64,000 bases of DNA from Elymus sibiricus (Eukaryota; Streptophyta; Magnoliopsida; Poales; Poaceae), in the NCBI GenBank assembly GCA_039707655.1, contig CM077676.1, forward strand, positions 80,957,395 to 81,021,394, written 5' to 3'. Under the pieces are notes generated by a model, which saw nothing but the letters and a program-made list of their open reading frames with translations, was not told where the DNA came from and made no database searches. Below, piece by piece: positions 53,842-64,000 of the stretch (positions are counted from its first letter, which is position 1; each line of letters starts with the position of its first letter). A program made the translations under genes and the position numbers.

Positions 53842-55912
53842 ATGAGGGCTCACACAAAGGCATGCGAGATGGTATACGACGTGTGGTTCGAGCCGTTCTT
53901 CGAGAAAGCCGGGCTGCTATCATTTGTTCTTCAGTTCAAACGTGTGTTGCCGACGATCAACCATTCAGCTCTGACAACCCCTGCTGGACCGTTGGCGGTC
54001 GGAGACGCATACTTTCCATCTCCCTTGTGGCGAGTTGACGGTGACCCTCGAGGATTTCGCCATGATCACAACCCTTCCGCTCCACGGCGAGCCTCTCACA
54101 GGACGAGTGGAGAAGAGCAATTGACGCTAGAGGTTTATCAATTCCATCGGTTGTTGCTCCCCCCCTCTCCGTCAGTGGCTCATTCCCAATATGCGAGGAT
54201 GCACTTGTGGTATCTCCTATCACATGTAATTTTTGCAGACTGCTCGGGGGACATTGCCCTGTGGATGTATTCCTGGCCGACTGGGAGGTTAAGTACAACT
54301 GGGGGTCTGCTGGTCTCGCATATTTATACCGTGCGGTAATAAGTTAATGCAATCGTCGTTTATGGATGTATGTATGCTTTTTTCAATTGTGTCATCTAAT
54401 CATGAATTGTGATTTGCAAATGGACGACGCATGTAGGAGGACCGAATCAAAACCTGGTATGGGCGGATGTGCCTGTGCACTCTCGGTGTGGATGTGGGAG
54501 CGGTTGCCAGTGGGATGTCCTGAAAAATGGCCGCATCGTGAATGGGGAGACTATAGCGCAGAAGGCGACTCTTCTCGATACCGCACCATGGCGTACTCTT
54601 GGGACAGGGTCAAAATCTTCATAGGCAAAGTCAAATGCCTTGTACAAGGCCTTCACCAATGAGCTAGACAATCTCACATTTCACCAGGTAAAACTGCGTG
54701 TAGCACTTTCTTTTAACCAATTTTCCGGTTGCTTAAGAAGACCTAATCTTAACCAACTTGTCTGCAGGCTAACTGGACACCGTACGGACACATCGGGATT
54801 TCGAGCTAAACATGCTGTGCACGAGGGACTGTGATATCTGGCGGATTAGGTGCTCATTGATATGCATCTACGATGTCGAGTGGCACCTACCACATCGCGT
54901 GGCGTTGCAATTTGGTAGGATCCAACGCACCCCACCGGGGCCTACTGACACTGGTGGCTTCGACCTTCACATGTGAGGGACCTAACATCTATTATGTATA
55001 ACATAAATAGTTTCTTGTGAGTGACCTAATTTATTATGGTTTATTGTTTCTTGTGCCTTGCAGGCAAAATAGGCAGAATTGTCAGAAGATCACTGATTGG
55101 GAAACTCACCATCAGGACTATGTGAAAAGGTGGAGGGAGAGGAAGTATTACAAAGAGAGGGATATGACATTGGTCGACTTGGCCGAGTATGAGGAGATGC
55201 ATTTGAAGTGGTTTGATGATGGTGGGAAATACTTTCTGTGTTTGAGGCTAAAGTGGACCGAAAGCGAATATCACATTGCTAGAGGCGGACGACTCCGATG
55301 AAAATGCCTATGATGCCAATCTTAGAGGGACGACATGTGAATTTAGGGAGTATCCACCCCTTCTTAAGACAATGGTAAGTTGTGCTGAATTGCTTGGAGA
55401 TGACATTTGTAGGTGAATCTTGTATATTCTTTGTCACTAATTTATTTATGATGACATTTTCTATTTCCGAAGGCTCGAACACGCTCGTGCATGGCCCCGG
55501 GACTGCGGAATTTCACTTAGCGCTGAGGGAAGTGATGAAAGTAAGTGTGAGACTAGCCTATGCTATATCATGTTTTCTTCACTTGATCCATAACCTTGAA
55601 GTAAACATGTTCCACTCTCTTCTTTGTTGTTGCGGAAGTTCTTTTTATGTTTCCAAAAGCTAGTAGGCATGCTTGGTTGTGCAAGCTAGCTCCGTTGATG
55701 TCCATGCTCCTGGCCCGTCAAAGCATGCTAGTGGAGCCACCGCTTCATCTAGCCATGCCATCACTTCCCCAAGCCATGCCGCCTCTTCGTCTCGCCATGT
55801 GGAGGAACCCGAGGATGATGAGGAAGATAAGGCTGATGATGGTGATGAGGGTGATGAGGAGGACTACGACGAGGGAGATGGACCCCCAGTCACTCAGCCA
55901 ACCCAGGAGAAA
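53842..55912 (+). pseudogene. plant mobile domain (PMD) gene, delta copy 1
   Basis: Exon-like pieces: about 53,842-54,340, 54,420-54,687, 54,768-54,972 and 55,064 to about 55,300, with GT-AG borders where checked. Later pieces run to 55,912. Piece 1 has KACEMVYDVWFEPFFEKAGL and later RAYLxYLL-type motifs. Piece 2 has MGGCACALSVWMWERLPVG. Piece 3 has the DIWRIRCPLICIY-like core. Piece 4 has ITDWETHHQDYVKRW. The order fits the aminotransferase-like PMD family (also annotated as phosphatase 7 long form). An extra base after HSALT, an extra A near 54,626 and other shifts break the frame. The last piece is Ser-rich, then Asp/Glu-rich. PMD genes occur in transposons and as domesticated genes; here it looks transposon-borne. 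Confidence 0.7.
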
Positions 55913-56189
55913 AGGGTATCACTTGCTTCCTTTGTAGTATTCGATCATGTTGAGCTTGGTGTTGAGCTTGAGTACCTTTTATTTGCATGCCGAGTTTGGA
56001 TATGTATGTTGAACTATTTGGATATGTAGACCTATTTGTTATCTTTCATTTGGATATGTTGAACTATTTATGATGAAAATGATGTGTCTCATGCTATATT
56101 ATTGTGTGTAAGTTTAGAGAAATTAAAGCTATATTACTGTGTGTGATGAAAATAATTTGTTCAATGTTGAAATTTTAGACTATGTTAAC

Positions 56190-56575
56190 TCTGTTGTGGA
56201 AAGGATACAAGACCCTACCGCTAGAGCCCTTGGTGGTAGGGTTACACGCACTACCTCCCAGAAAAAAGTGTGCGAGGCAACAGAAGGTTGAGGCCATAGT
56301 TTGTAACCCTACCGCCGGAGCCCTTGGCAGTAGGGTTAGACGCCCTACCGCCCAGAAAAAAATTCACGAGGCAACAGAAGGGTTTAGGAGTTTTGGGGGC
56401 AAAACCCTACCGCCGTAGTGCCTGGCGGTAGAGTAACACAACCTAGCACCGAGGCTGCTGACGACTTTGTCAGCTCGTGCTGACGGCTCCGTCTATGTTT
56501 GTCGTCACCCTACCGCCAGGAACCGTGGCGGTAGACTGTGTTACCCTACCACCAGGGTTTACGGCAGTAGGAAAA
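56190..56575. repeat. CCCTACCGCC repeat cluster, delta copy 1
   Basis: About ten copies of CCTACCGCC or its complement GGCGGTAGG (some with one change) lie in both orientations within 390 bp. GCTGACGG and CCGTCAGC words are interspersed. Clusters of this type are typical of subterminal regions of DNA transposons. Confidence 0.75.
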
Positions 56576-56639
56576 AGGTCAGATCCATAATTTTTTTCAA
56601 TCCAGGTTAGATCGTGATGAAGTTCGTAAAAATAGTCAA

Positions 56640-59100
56640 AACAATGATTTCGGCCTCATGGCGTAAACTATTTCTTGCATGATTCTTCGAGGAGACAGCA
56701 CCAGGCTAGCACCACATGGATGGGCCCTATTTCAGTCCCAGTTACTCAACCATAAAAAAAAAATCCTTGCCAGCATTTTTTTTCCATTTCTAATGGCAGT
56801 GGCAGTTGGATGAGTTATGGAATATCAACATCAAGATATACATGAACATGAGCTGGTCGTGGTCCTTTATTATTCAGTAACCGTATACAAGGCATCTATC
56901 AAAGTGGATGGAAAGAACTACTACATTCAAAAATGATGTAAACATGTACCAAACTAGCCAGAGGCAGAGGATCGACCCTAACGGTCAATATCTATTCTGC
57001 TCAGAAGGACGGAACAGGCTGATATCTCTACTGTTCACCTCTTGACGGGGCCTCGCGTTCTTCTTCATGTCCTGCATTGTAAACAAACATGATGGAATTA
57101 CGGAAATCAGTCCAAGTTTTTTTCCTTTTGCTAACCCAAATATTTGTCCATGGTTGAGATCAACCAAATTATAGGCACGTTATGTCGTTTTTGAAAGTAA
57201 TTTTAACATGCTCCCTCTTACCCCCTCTTTTCACATGGGAGGTAAGAAGATAAGAGTTAATCGAAATGTCTGAGGTTAAATCTGCACGAGTCTGAAGACT
57301 GTAAATGTTCAAAGAGAGGAGTCGGAGACTTTTGACACGCTGAAAGACACGAGTCAAAAGCATGAGGAGAATAGAAATCGGCATGTCCGTTTCACATACT
57401 CGTCTTGGAGGTGTGCACGGGCTCGAGGGACCAGCGGACATCATCTTTGGTGGAGCGGTGTTTCATCTTACGCATCGACGACTGTGGATCTCGGCGGCGT
57501 GGCGCAGTGGAGCCTCGGCGTTCGATGTGTGTAGATGGACTCGCGCAGGAGGATCGCGCTGTCTGGCGTCGTGGTGGCGTCGATGGCAGACCTGGCAAGG
57601 TCATGACGTCAGTATTTGCTCTGAAAATGGATCGGTGGATGACGGCGGCGGCGGCCTCTGAGAGTGCGCCGGACTGGTGTGTGCCCCAGACCAAGTATAT
57701 GGCTTGGTTGGGGCCTCCAGTTTTAGATGTTAGGCTTAGGTGCGAGGTCTGTTTGATATTAGACTCGGACTATCGGCACCCCTTCATAAAATGGATAGAA
57801 GTAGCGACAGATGTTGCTAAGATGATGACTTCAGACTTACTGATGTACTACTTTGTAAGGTCTTTGTGAATAATTAATAAAGTGGCTACATGCATCGTCC
57901 AGATGCAGAGGCCGGGGGTCTTCCTCCTTTTCAAAAAAAAAAAAAAATACTCGCTTCCATGAAAATGATCGATCTTAATTACTACTGGGTGTGCTTGGCG
58001 TCCGTTTCTCCTCGGCTGGGTGTCGGCTCCTCTGCTAGTGGAGCTGCTGAGTTCTTTGTGTGTGTTGGACTGGGGACAGAGCTGGCGCGGTATATATAGT
58101 TGGAACACTTCAAACCTGTGTCAACTTGCTACAGCTTACGGTACGTACGGTGACACACACAGCACAATGAAAGTACGCTTCGCAGGCGGCGTCCCTTCCA
58201 TGCCACAGGAACAGAGCATGTATGTATGGTTCGGACAGTGTTGGATAGGGACGCTCGGATCAAAAAGTCCGGGTTTGGTGGGAAGCGGCACCAATGGCTT
58301 GTCATTTTCATCTCGTTTGGAAAAACAAAACAGGCCGATTGGCAAATTGGAACACTGTTCTGTTCAGTTTGGTTGACGAGTCCCCAAAGTGTCTAACGGC
58401 GGATGGACAGAAAGACGCCGGAGTCCGCATTCTCCTGGTATGCATGCCATTTTGCAGTGCACAGTCGTCGTCGATGTCAATCCATCATCCGCCGTGCGTC
58501 TGCTCTCAGAACCGATCGTACTAGATCACTTCAGTGGCCGGACAACTTGGCCGGAGAAATCACAACGCCGGAGCTACCACTCGATTGCGACGTGGTGCAC
58601 CTAGCTCCAACGCAGTGCCGTGCACTGAGTGTCAAATGATGTTTATTTCCATGGAGAACAAACATTTGCTTCTTTTCTGGTGTCTCCTATTCATACGTAT
58701 TATCAACTTCATGCCTGTTTTCTAGCAATCCTCTCTGAAGCTTTTGTCGAACGCAACCTAAATCGAATAATCATGACGTTGAACTGTGTGAATGAGGGTG
58801 AAATGATTGAGTTCGGATGCAGCTGACTGAAGTGAAGACGTGATATATGTAGAGGAAGGGAAAGAATTGTGGTGGGTGGGACATTTATTAGCCTTATTAT
58901 TTGCATCTTATAAACCTCCAATAATGCATATATCTTCCATGTACCTCTCTCTCTCTCTCTCTCTAAGTTTGTGAAGAGAATTAGGTCACGCTCTTAGGGA
59001 ATAGCTACAAACACTAAAAAAAGCTACAACAATTTCCACACATATGAAGCGCCAAGATTGAACGAAAGAACAGATTCATCCTCTCATTGCTGCTACAAAA
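56640..59100. repeat. gamma block, copy 2, without the copia element
   Basis: Co-linear with 46,000-53,600. It includes an exon-like minus-strand piece (57,075-56,985, encoding KNARPRQ, NSRDIS and a stop). At about 58,502 it shows the uninterrupted GTCTGCTC target. A LINE-type insertion at 57.4-57.95 kb is specific to this copy. Confidence 0.75.
57370..57947 (+). mobile_element. LINE-like retroposon 3' end with poly(A)
   Basis: Ends CTTCCTCCTTTTC followed by a run of about 15 A. It contains AATAATTAATAAAGTGGCT and TTGATATTAGACTCGGACTA, words I know from Triticeae LINE 3' ends. The ATACTCG after the A tract may match ATACTCG near 57,397, which would place the 5' border near 57,404. Gamma copy 1 lacks the insertion. 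Confidence 0.65.
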
Positions 59101-59374
59101 CAGAATTTGGATGACTGACCGTCTTCTAAAGAGAGGTTGGCCTCAAGAGCAGCCCTGTATGCAGCCCTGTGTGTCCCCCCTGACCGTCTGCGGCTCACTT
59201 GATGATCTCATGCCCGTTTGGGCGGCAGGTCTGGCCGTCTGGTCTTCCTTTAGTTCCACCAACCCGGAAGTGGCTGACTCAGCACTGATCGCAGACTCCA
59301 TCACGGGCTGATTGAGTAGAATCAATACTTAAATCCCCTACAGACAGAAGAAATGCTAACATTCAGTTGGCTGT

Positions 59375-59640
59375 TATATTGTGTGGCACATTTGGAGGGA
59401 AAGAAACAGAAGAACCTTTGAAGGTAAATCGTGCAGCGCTGCTGGTGTGGTGAAGCAGATCAGAGAAGATGTTCGCCTCATGTTGGAAGCTCACGAGTAA
59501 TCCCTGTTGGCAGGGCTTCGCCCCTGTTTTTTCCCATTTCCTCTTTCTCCTGGTGAGCCCTCTATAAGGTGTTTTTAGCTGATGTACTGTATTTCCCCCA
59601 ATCTTAATGCATAAGCACAGATCCTGCTAGTTTTTGTCAA
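59375..59640 (+). pseudogene. LINE ORF2 C-terminus and 3' tail
   Basis: A short open frame to the stop at 59,498-59,500 encodes VWHIWRERNRRTFEGKS and IREDVRLMLEAHE, the zinc-finger-proximal end of plant L1 ORF2. The rest of the ORF is missing. A 3' region of about 140 bp follows. The preceding 59,100-59,370 is not recognised. Confidence 0.75.
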
Positions 59641-60655
59641 ATAATAAAGAAAAGTCCACACATATCAGTTGATTGGTTAACTAGAATGCCAGTTCTTTTT
59701 CAAAGAATTAGGAAAGGCAAACTGATACTGTTAATTTCAGTAAGTCCGACCAAGCTAATCAAGTATGTGTACGTTGCCAAAGATTTCATCGTGAGCTGAA
59801 TCACCATTATTTATGATCACATAGCGCACTAGCTCTACCCGCTCACGTCTCTGGTGTCATGATGCTCTAATTTTTCCATTACCACTTTAATTACCAAGTA
59901 TTAGAACCATCGCAGACTCAAAGTTGATGTGAAGACTTCAAAAATTTCATACCTATAGAGTCTAGCGAAAAGATGTGAGAGGTTTGGTTCTACTTAGATT
60001 CAGAAAGAAAAGTTGGGGCAGCACTGAATTCCTAGGAAACATGCTAACCGATTTGAAACGGATTCATATCGTTTTAGACAAGTCTGCCTGTCCGTGGATC
60101 GAGTTGGGCAAGGAGCCAAACTCTTGATGCATTTGGTGTTGTACATTGTGTGGCACCGCGGCACCAAAAATCTTCTCATCTCGCGCCCTAGTTGCTAAAT
60201 CGATCCCGTGTGCACGCACGTATATACACATAGAAGAAAGTGTGTAGTTGGGTGATTTTTTGTGTGTGTGGGTTCTCTCTAGTTAATTCTTCGATAGAGG
60301 AAAATTTTGTTGACACAAACCACGCATAAAGCTCCACGATACAATCAAGTAGATTTCTTGCCTATTCTTGCGTGCGAGCATTGCAACGTATCTGATAACC
60401 TCCGCCCATCACCGCAAGGAAGCAAAAGCAAGCATGGATATAAGGCAGCATAGCTAGACCCAGGATTATCGCTGCTAAGCACAAAATGGAGTGACACCAA
60501 AGTCTACCTAGCTAGTTCCAGGGTTATCGCTGCTAAGTATGGCAGTTGGTGGTCATCCTTAGTGTCTACTTCCCCATGTCTCTCAATCTTGGAGTTAGCA
60601 TTTCTTCTTTGTATCCGTGGTGGTATGTAACAAAAGTATTGCTAGACGAACTCTC
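59640..60655. repeat. alpha block copy 2 plus start of a beta block
   Basis: 59,640-60,267 matches 40,690-41,955 without the MITE. 60,268-60,655 matches the first half of the beta blocks (GGGTTCTCTCTAGTTAATTC...TAGCATTTCTTCTTTGTATC). Divergence is greater than between beta copies A and B. Confidence 0.65.
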
Positions 60656-60966
60656 TTTATATCTGCGGCTGCGAGGCCGAGTATATTTAAGCATCGGTGG
60701 CCGCTCGGAGTAAATTTTATCCTCCACTAAAGGTTTTAGGGTTTCGGCTAGTTCTGGGTTAGAGGAGGACAACTAGAATTTTTTTCTCCTCCAAAGGATT
60801 ATAGGGGATAGGTTAGAGATGTTCTTAGAGTCAAACACAATACAACAACACGAAATAACCCGCTACTAGCTCAAACAAAATTAGCAATGGACATCATCAT
60901 ATTCATGCAAAAAAAAAATTTGGCTTTGCAAAAGAAAGTTACTGATTAAGATGCTACCACCAGTGT
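60656..60966. other. intergenic, nothing recognised
   Basis: Contains repeated TTTTAGGGTTTCGG and CTCCTCCAAAGG words, but no supported element. Confidence 0.35.
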
Positions 60967-63100
60967 GAATGAGGGCTCACACAAAGGCATGCGAGATGGT
61001 TCGAGCCAATCTTTGAGAAAGCCGGGCTGCTACCGTTTGTTCTTCAGTTCAAACGCGTGTTGCCGACTATTAACCATTCAGCTCTGACAGCCCTGCTGGA
61101 CCGTTGGCGGTCGGAGACACGTACTTTCCATCTCCCTTGTGACGAGATGACGGTGACCCTTGAGGATTTTGCCATGACCACAGCCCTTCCGCTCCATGGC
61201 GACCCTCTCACCGGAAGAGTGGAGAAGAGCAATTGACGACAGAGGCATATCAATCTCATTGGTGGTTGATTCCCCTCCGTCAGGGCGACGAGAACGTGAC
61301 GGACAACCGGACATCCGGTGTCCCTTTCAAGAGGCTCATTGCCAATATGCGAGGGCATACTTGTGGTATCTCCTATCACATGTCATTTTCCGAGACTGCT
61401 CGGGGGAAATTGCCCTGTGGATGTATTCCTGGCCGACTGGGAGGTTAAGTACATCTGGGGGTCTGTTGGCCTTGCATATTTATACCATGCGATAATAAGT
61501 TAATGCAATAGTCGTTTATGGATGTATGAATGCTTTTTTTGAATTGTGTCATCTAATCAGGAAATGTGATTTGCAGAAGGACGACGCATGTAGGAGGACC
61601 GATCAAAACCTGGTATGGGCGGATGTGCCTGTGCACTCTCGGTGTGGATGTGGGAGCGGTTGCCAGTGGGACGTCCTGAAAAATGGTCGCTTCGTGAATG
61701 GGGAGTCTATGGTGCAGAAGGCGACTCTTCTCGATACCCCACCCTGGCGTACTCTTTGGACAGGGTCAAAATTTTCATAGGCAAGTCAAATGCCTTGTAC
61801 AAGGCCTTCACCAACAAGCTAGACAATCTCACATTTCACCAGGTAAAACTGCGTGTAGCACTTTCTTGTAACCATTTTTTCGATTGCTTACGAAGACCTA
61901 ACCTTAACGAACTTGTCTGCAGGTTAACTGGACGCCGTATCGGACACATCAGGATTTCGAGATGAACGCGATGTGCACGAGGGACCGGGATATCTGGCGC
62001 ATTAGGTGCCCATTGATATGCATCTACGCTATCGAGTGGCACCTACCACATTGCGTGGCGTTGCAATTTGGTAGGATCCAACGCACCCCACCGGCGCCTA
62101 CTGACACTTGTGGCTTCAACCTTCACATGTGAGCGACCTAACCTGTATTATGTACAACATATAGTTTCTTGTGAGTGACCTAATTTCTATGATTTGTTGT
62201 TTCTTGTGCCTTGCAGGTAGAATAGGCAGAATTGTCTGAAGATCACTGATTGGGCAACTCACCATTAGGACTATGTGAAAAGGTGGAGGGAGAGGAAGTA
62301 TTACAAAGAGAGGGATAGGACATTGGTCGAATGGGCCGAGTACGAGGAGACGCATCTGAAGTGTTTGATGATGGTAGGAAATACTGTTTGTGTTTGAGGC
62401 CAAAGTGGACTGAAGCGAATATCGCATCGCTAGAGGCAGACGACTCCGATGAAGATGCCTATGATGCCAATCTTAGAGGGACATCAGGTGAATTTAGGGA
62501 GTATGCACCCCTTCTTAACACAATGGTAAGTTGTGTTGAATTGCTTGGAGATGACGTTTGTAGGTGAATCTAGTATAGTCTTTGTCACTAATTTATTTAT
62601 GATCACATCTGCATAGTTTTGAGCTGAACAGAAGCATTTCTGAAGGCTCGAACACGCTCGTGCATGGCCCTGGGACCGCGGAATCTGACTCGGCAATGAG
62701 GGAAGTGACGAAAGTAAATGTGATCCTAGCCTACGCTATATCCTGTTTTCTTCACTTGATCCATAAACTTGAAGTAACCATGTTCCACTCTCTTCTTTGT
62801 TGTTGCAGAAGTTCTTTATACGTTGCCAAAAGCTAGTAGGCATGCTTGGTTGCGCAAGCTAGCTCCGTTGATGTCCATGCTTCTGGCCCGTAAAAGCATG
62901 CTAGTGGAGCCGCCGCTTCCTCTAGCCATGCCGTCGCTTCCTCTAGCCATGCCACCCTCTTCGTCTCGCCATGTGGAGGAACCCAAGGAAGATGAGGATG
63001 ATGAGGAAGATAACGGTGATGAGGGTGATGAGGGAGATGAGGGTGATGAGGAGGACTACGACGAGGGTGATGGACCTCTAGTCACTCAGCCAACCTAGGA
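60967..63100 (+). pseudogene. plant mobile domain (PMD) gene, delta copy 2
   Basis: Co-linear with the copy at 53,842 and with the same pieces. The first piece keeps the correct frame at ALTALLDRWRSETRTFHLP and DPLTGRVEKSN, where copy 1 has an extra base. It lacks a short segment near MVYDVW. In piece 4 (from about 62,218) the codon after the acceptor is TAG, and a second TAG replaces the Gln of THHQDYV. The acidic C-terminal piece has EEDYDEGDG near 63,050 and ends with a stop. Both copies are therefore dead, by different mutations. Confidence 0.7.
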
Positions 63101-63519
63101 GAAAAGGGTATCTCGAGCACACCAGGATGTTTTGAGTCCCGAAGTGTTCCAGAGACAATGCCTCGTCACAAAGAAACCAAACCCAAAGATGAGGGGCGCT
63201 GAAAGAGAAACCAGGATCGGGGAGCCAAGAGGGGTAGGAAGTGATATGGTCACTTGCTTCCTTTGTAGTATTCGGTCATGTTGAGCATCGTGTTGAACTT
63301 GAGAACCTTTTATTGGCATGTTGAGTTTGGATATATATGTTGAACTCGTTGGATATTCGGACCTATTTTCTATCTTTCATTTGGATATGTTGAACTATTT
63401 ATGATGAAAATGATGTGTCTGATGCCATATTATTGTGTGTAAGTTTAGAGAAAGCTATATTACTGTGTGTGATGAAAATAATTTGTTCAATGTTGAAGTT
63501 TTAGACTATGTTAACTCTG

Positions 63520-63905
63520 TTGTGGAAAGGGTACAGGCCCCTACCGCTGGAGCCCTTGGTGGTAGGGTTACACGCACTACCTCCCAGAAAAAAGTGTGCG
63601 GGGCAACAGAAGGTTTAGGCCATAGTTTGTAACCCTACCGCCGGAGCCCTTGGCGGTAGTATTACACGCCCCACCGCCCAGAAAAAATCCGAGAGGCAAA
63701 AGAAGGGTTTAGGGGTTTTGGGGGTAAAACCCTACTGCTGTAGTGCCTGGCGGTAGAGTAACACAACCGACCACCCAGACCGCTGACGGCTACGTCAGCC
63801 CATGCTGACGGCTCCGTCTATGTTTTCCGTCACCCTGCCGCCAGGAACCGTGTCGGTAGACTGTGTTACCCTACCGCCAGGGTTTACGGTGGTAGGAAAA
63901 AGGTC
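63520..63905. repeat. CCCTACCGCC repeat cluster, delta copy 2
   Basis: Same arrangement as at 56,190-56,575, with small substitutions. It is followed at 63,905-64,000 by the start of a third gamma copy (GATTTCGGCCTCATGG), cut by the window edge. Confidence 0.75.
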
Positions 63906-64000
63906 AGATCCAAAAAAAATTCAATCCAGGGTCAGATCGTGATGAAGTTCGTGAAAAGAGTCTAAACCATGATTTCGGCCTCATGGGTAAAATATTTCTT

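Overview
The window looks like nuclear DNA of a large-genome grass, most likely a Triticeae species (wheat, Aegilops or barley group). The reasons are nested LTR retrotransposons whose primer-binding sites contain GGCGCCGTTG, CACTA subterminal repeats built on the palindrome TGCCGACGGC, Stowaway-type MITEs starting CTCCCTCCG, and one ordinary split plant gene in a sea of repeats. These family attributions rest on recognition of the sequence, not on any search.

Layout. 1-4.7 kb: the 5' part of a minus-strand CACTA transposon (Transposase_24-like gene with a nonsense codon, GC-rich leader, tandem palindromes). 4.7-8.0 kb: AT-rich repeats, a MITE and an old relative of a block that recurs at 46-59 kb. 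8,024-21,020: a Ty3/gypsy element on the minus strand with short LTRs and a CCTGG target duplication. A 7.56 kb non-autonomous LTR element (12,911-20,470, target duplication ACGGA) is inserted inside its gag gene. 21-26 kb: gene-like debris, a 1.07 kb terminal-inverted-repeat element carrying an acidic ORF, and a gypsy LTR with the start of its internal region. 26,409-31,131: the one clear host gene, an apparently intact ten-exon alcohol-forming fatty acyl-CoA reductase of 494 residues, with a TATA box, a poly(A) signal and a 2.5 kb intron full of MITEs. 32,722-34,394: a transposon-like element with 3-bp TGA target duplications that carries an AP2/ERF-domain gene with a premature stop. 35-39 kb: two full-length copies of a ~0.7 kb retroposon in opposite orientation, each with its own target-site duplication, plus MITEs and LINE scraps. 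40.7-64 kb: a locally duplicated array of blocks, here called alpha, beta, gamma and delta. One gamma copy is split by a young, intact Ty1/copia element (47,549-52,925, one 1,480-codon polyprotein). Delta holds two decayed plant-mobile-domain (PMD) genes, each followed by CCCTACCGCC-type repeats.

How it fits together. Only the acyl-CoA reductase looks like a working cellular gene; it would act in wax or sporopollenin alcohol synthesis. Nearly everything else is mobile DNA, and the local duplications give natural before-and-after pairs: an empty site exists for the copia element (near 58,502) and another for the 22.8 kb element (near 43,121). No RNA genes, CRISPR arrays or organellar inserts were seen. 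All alignments and difference counts were made by eye.
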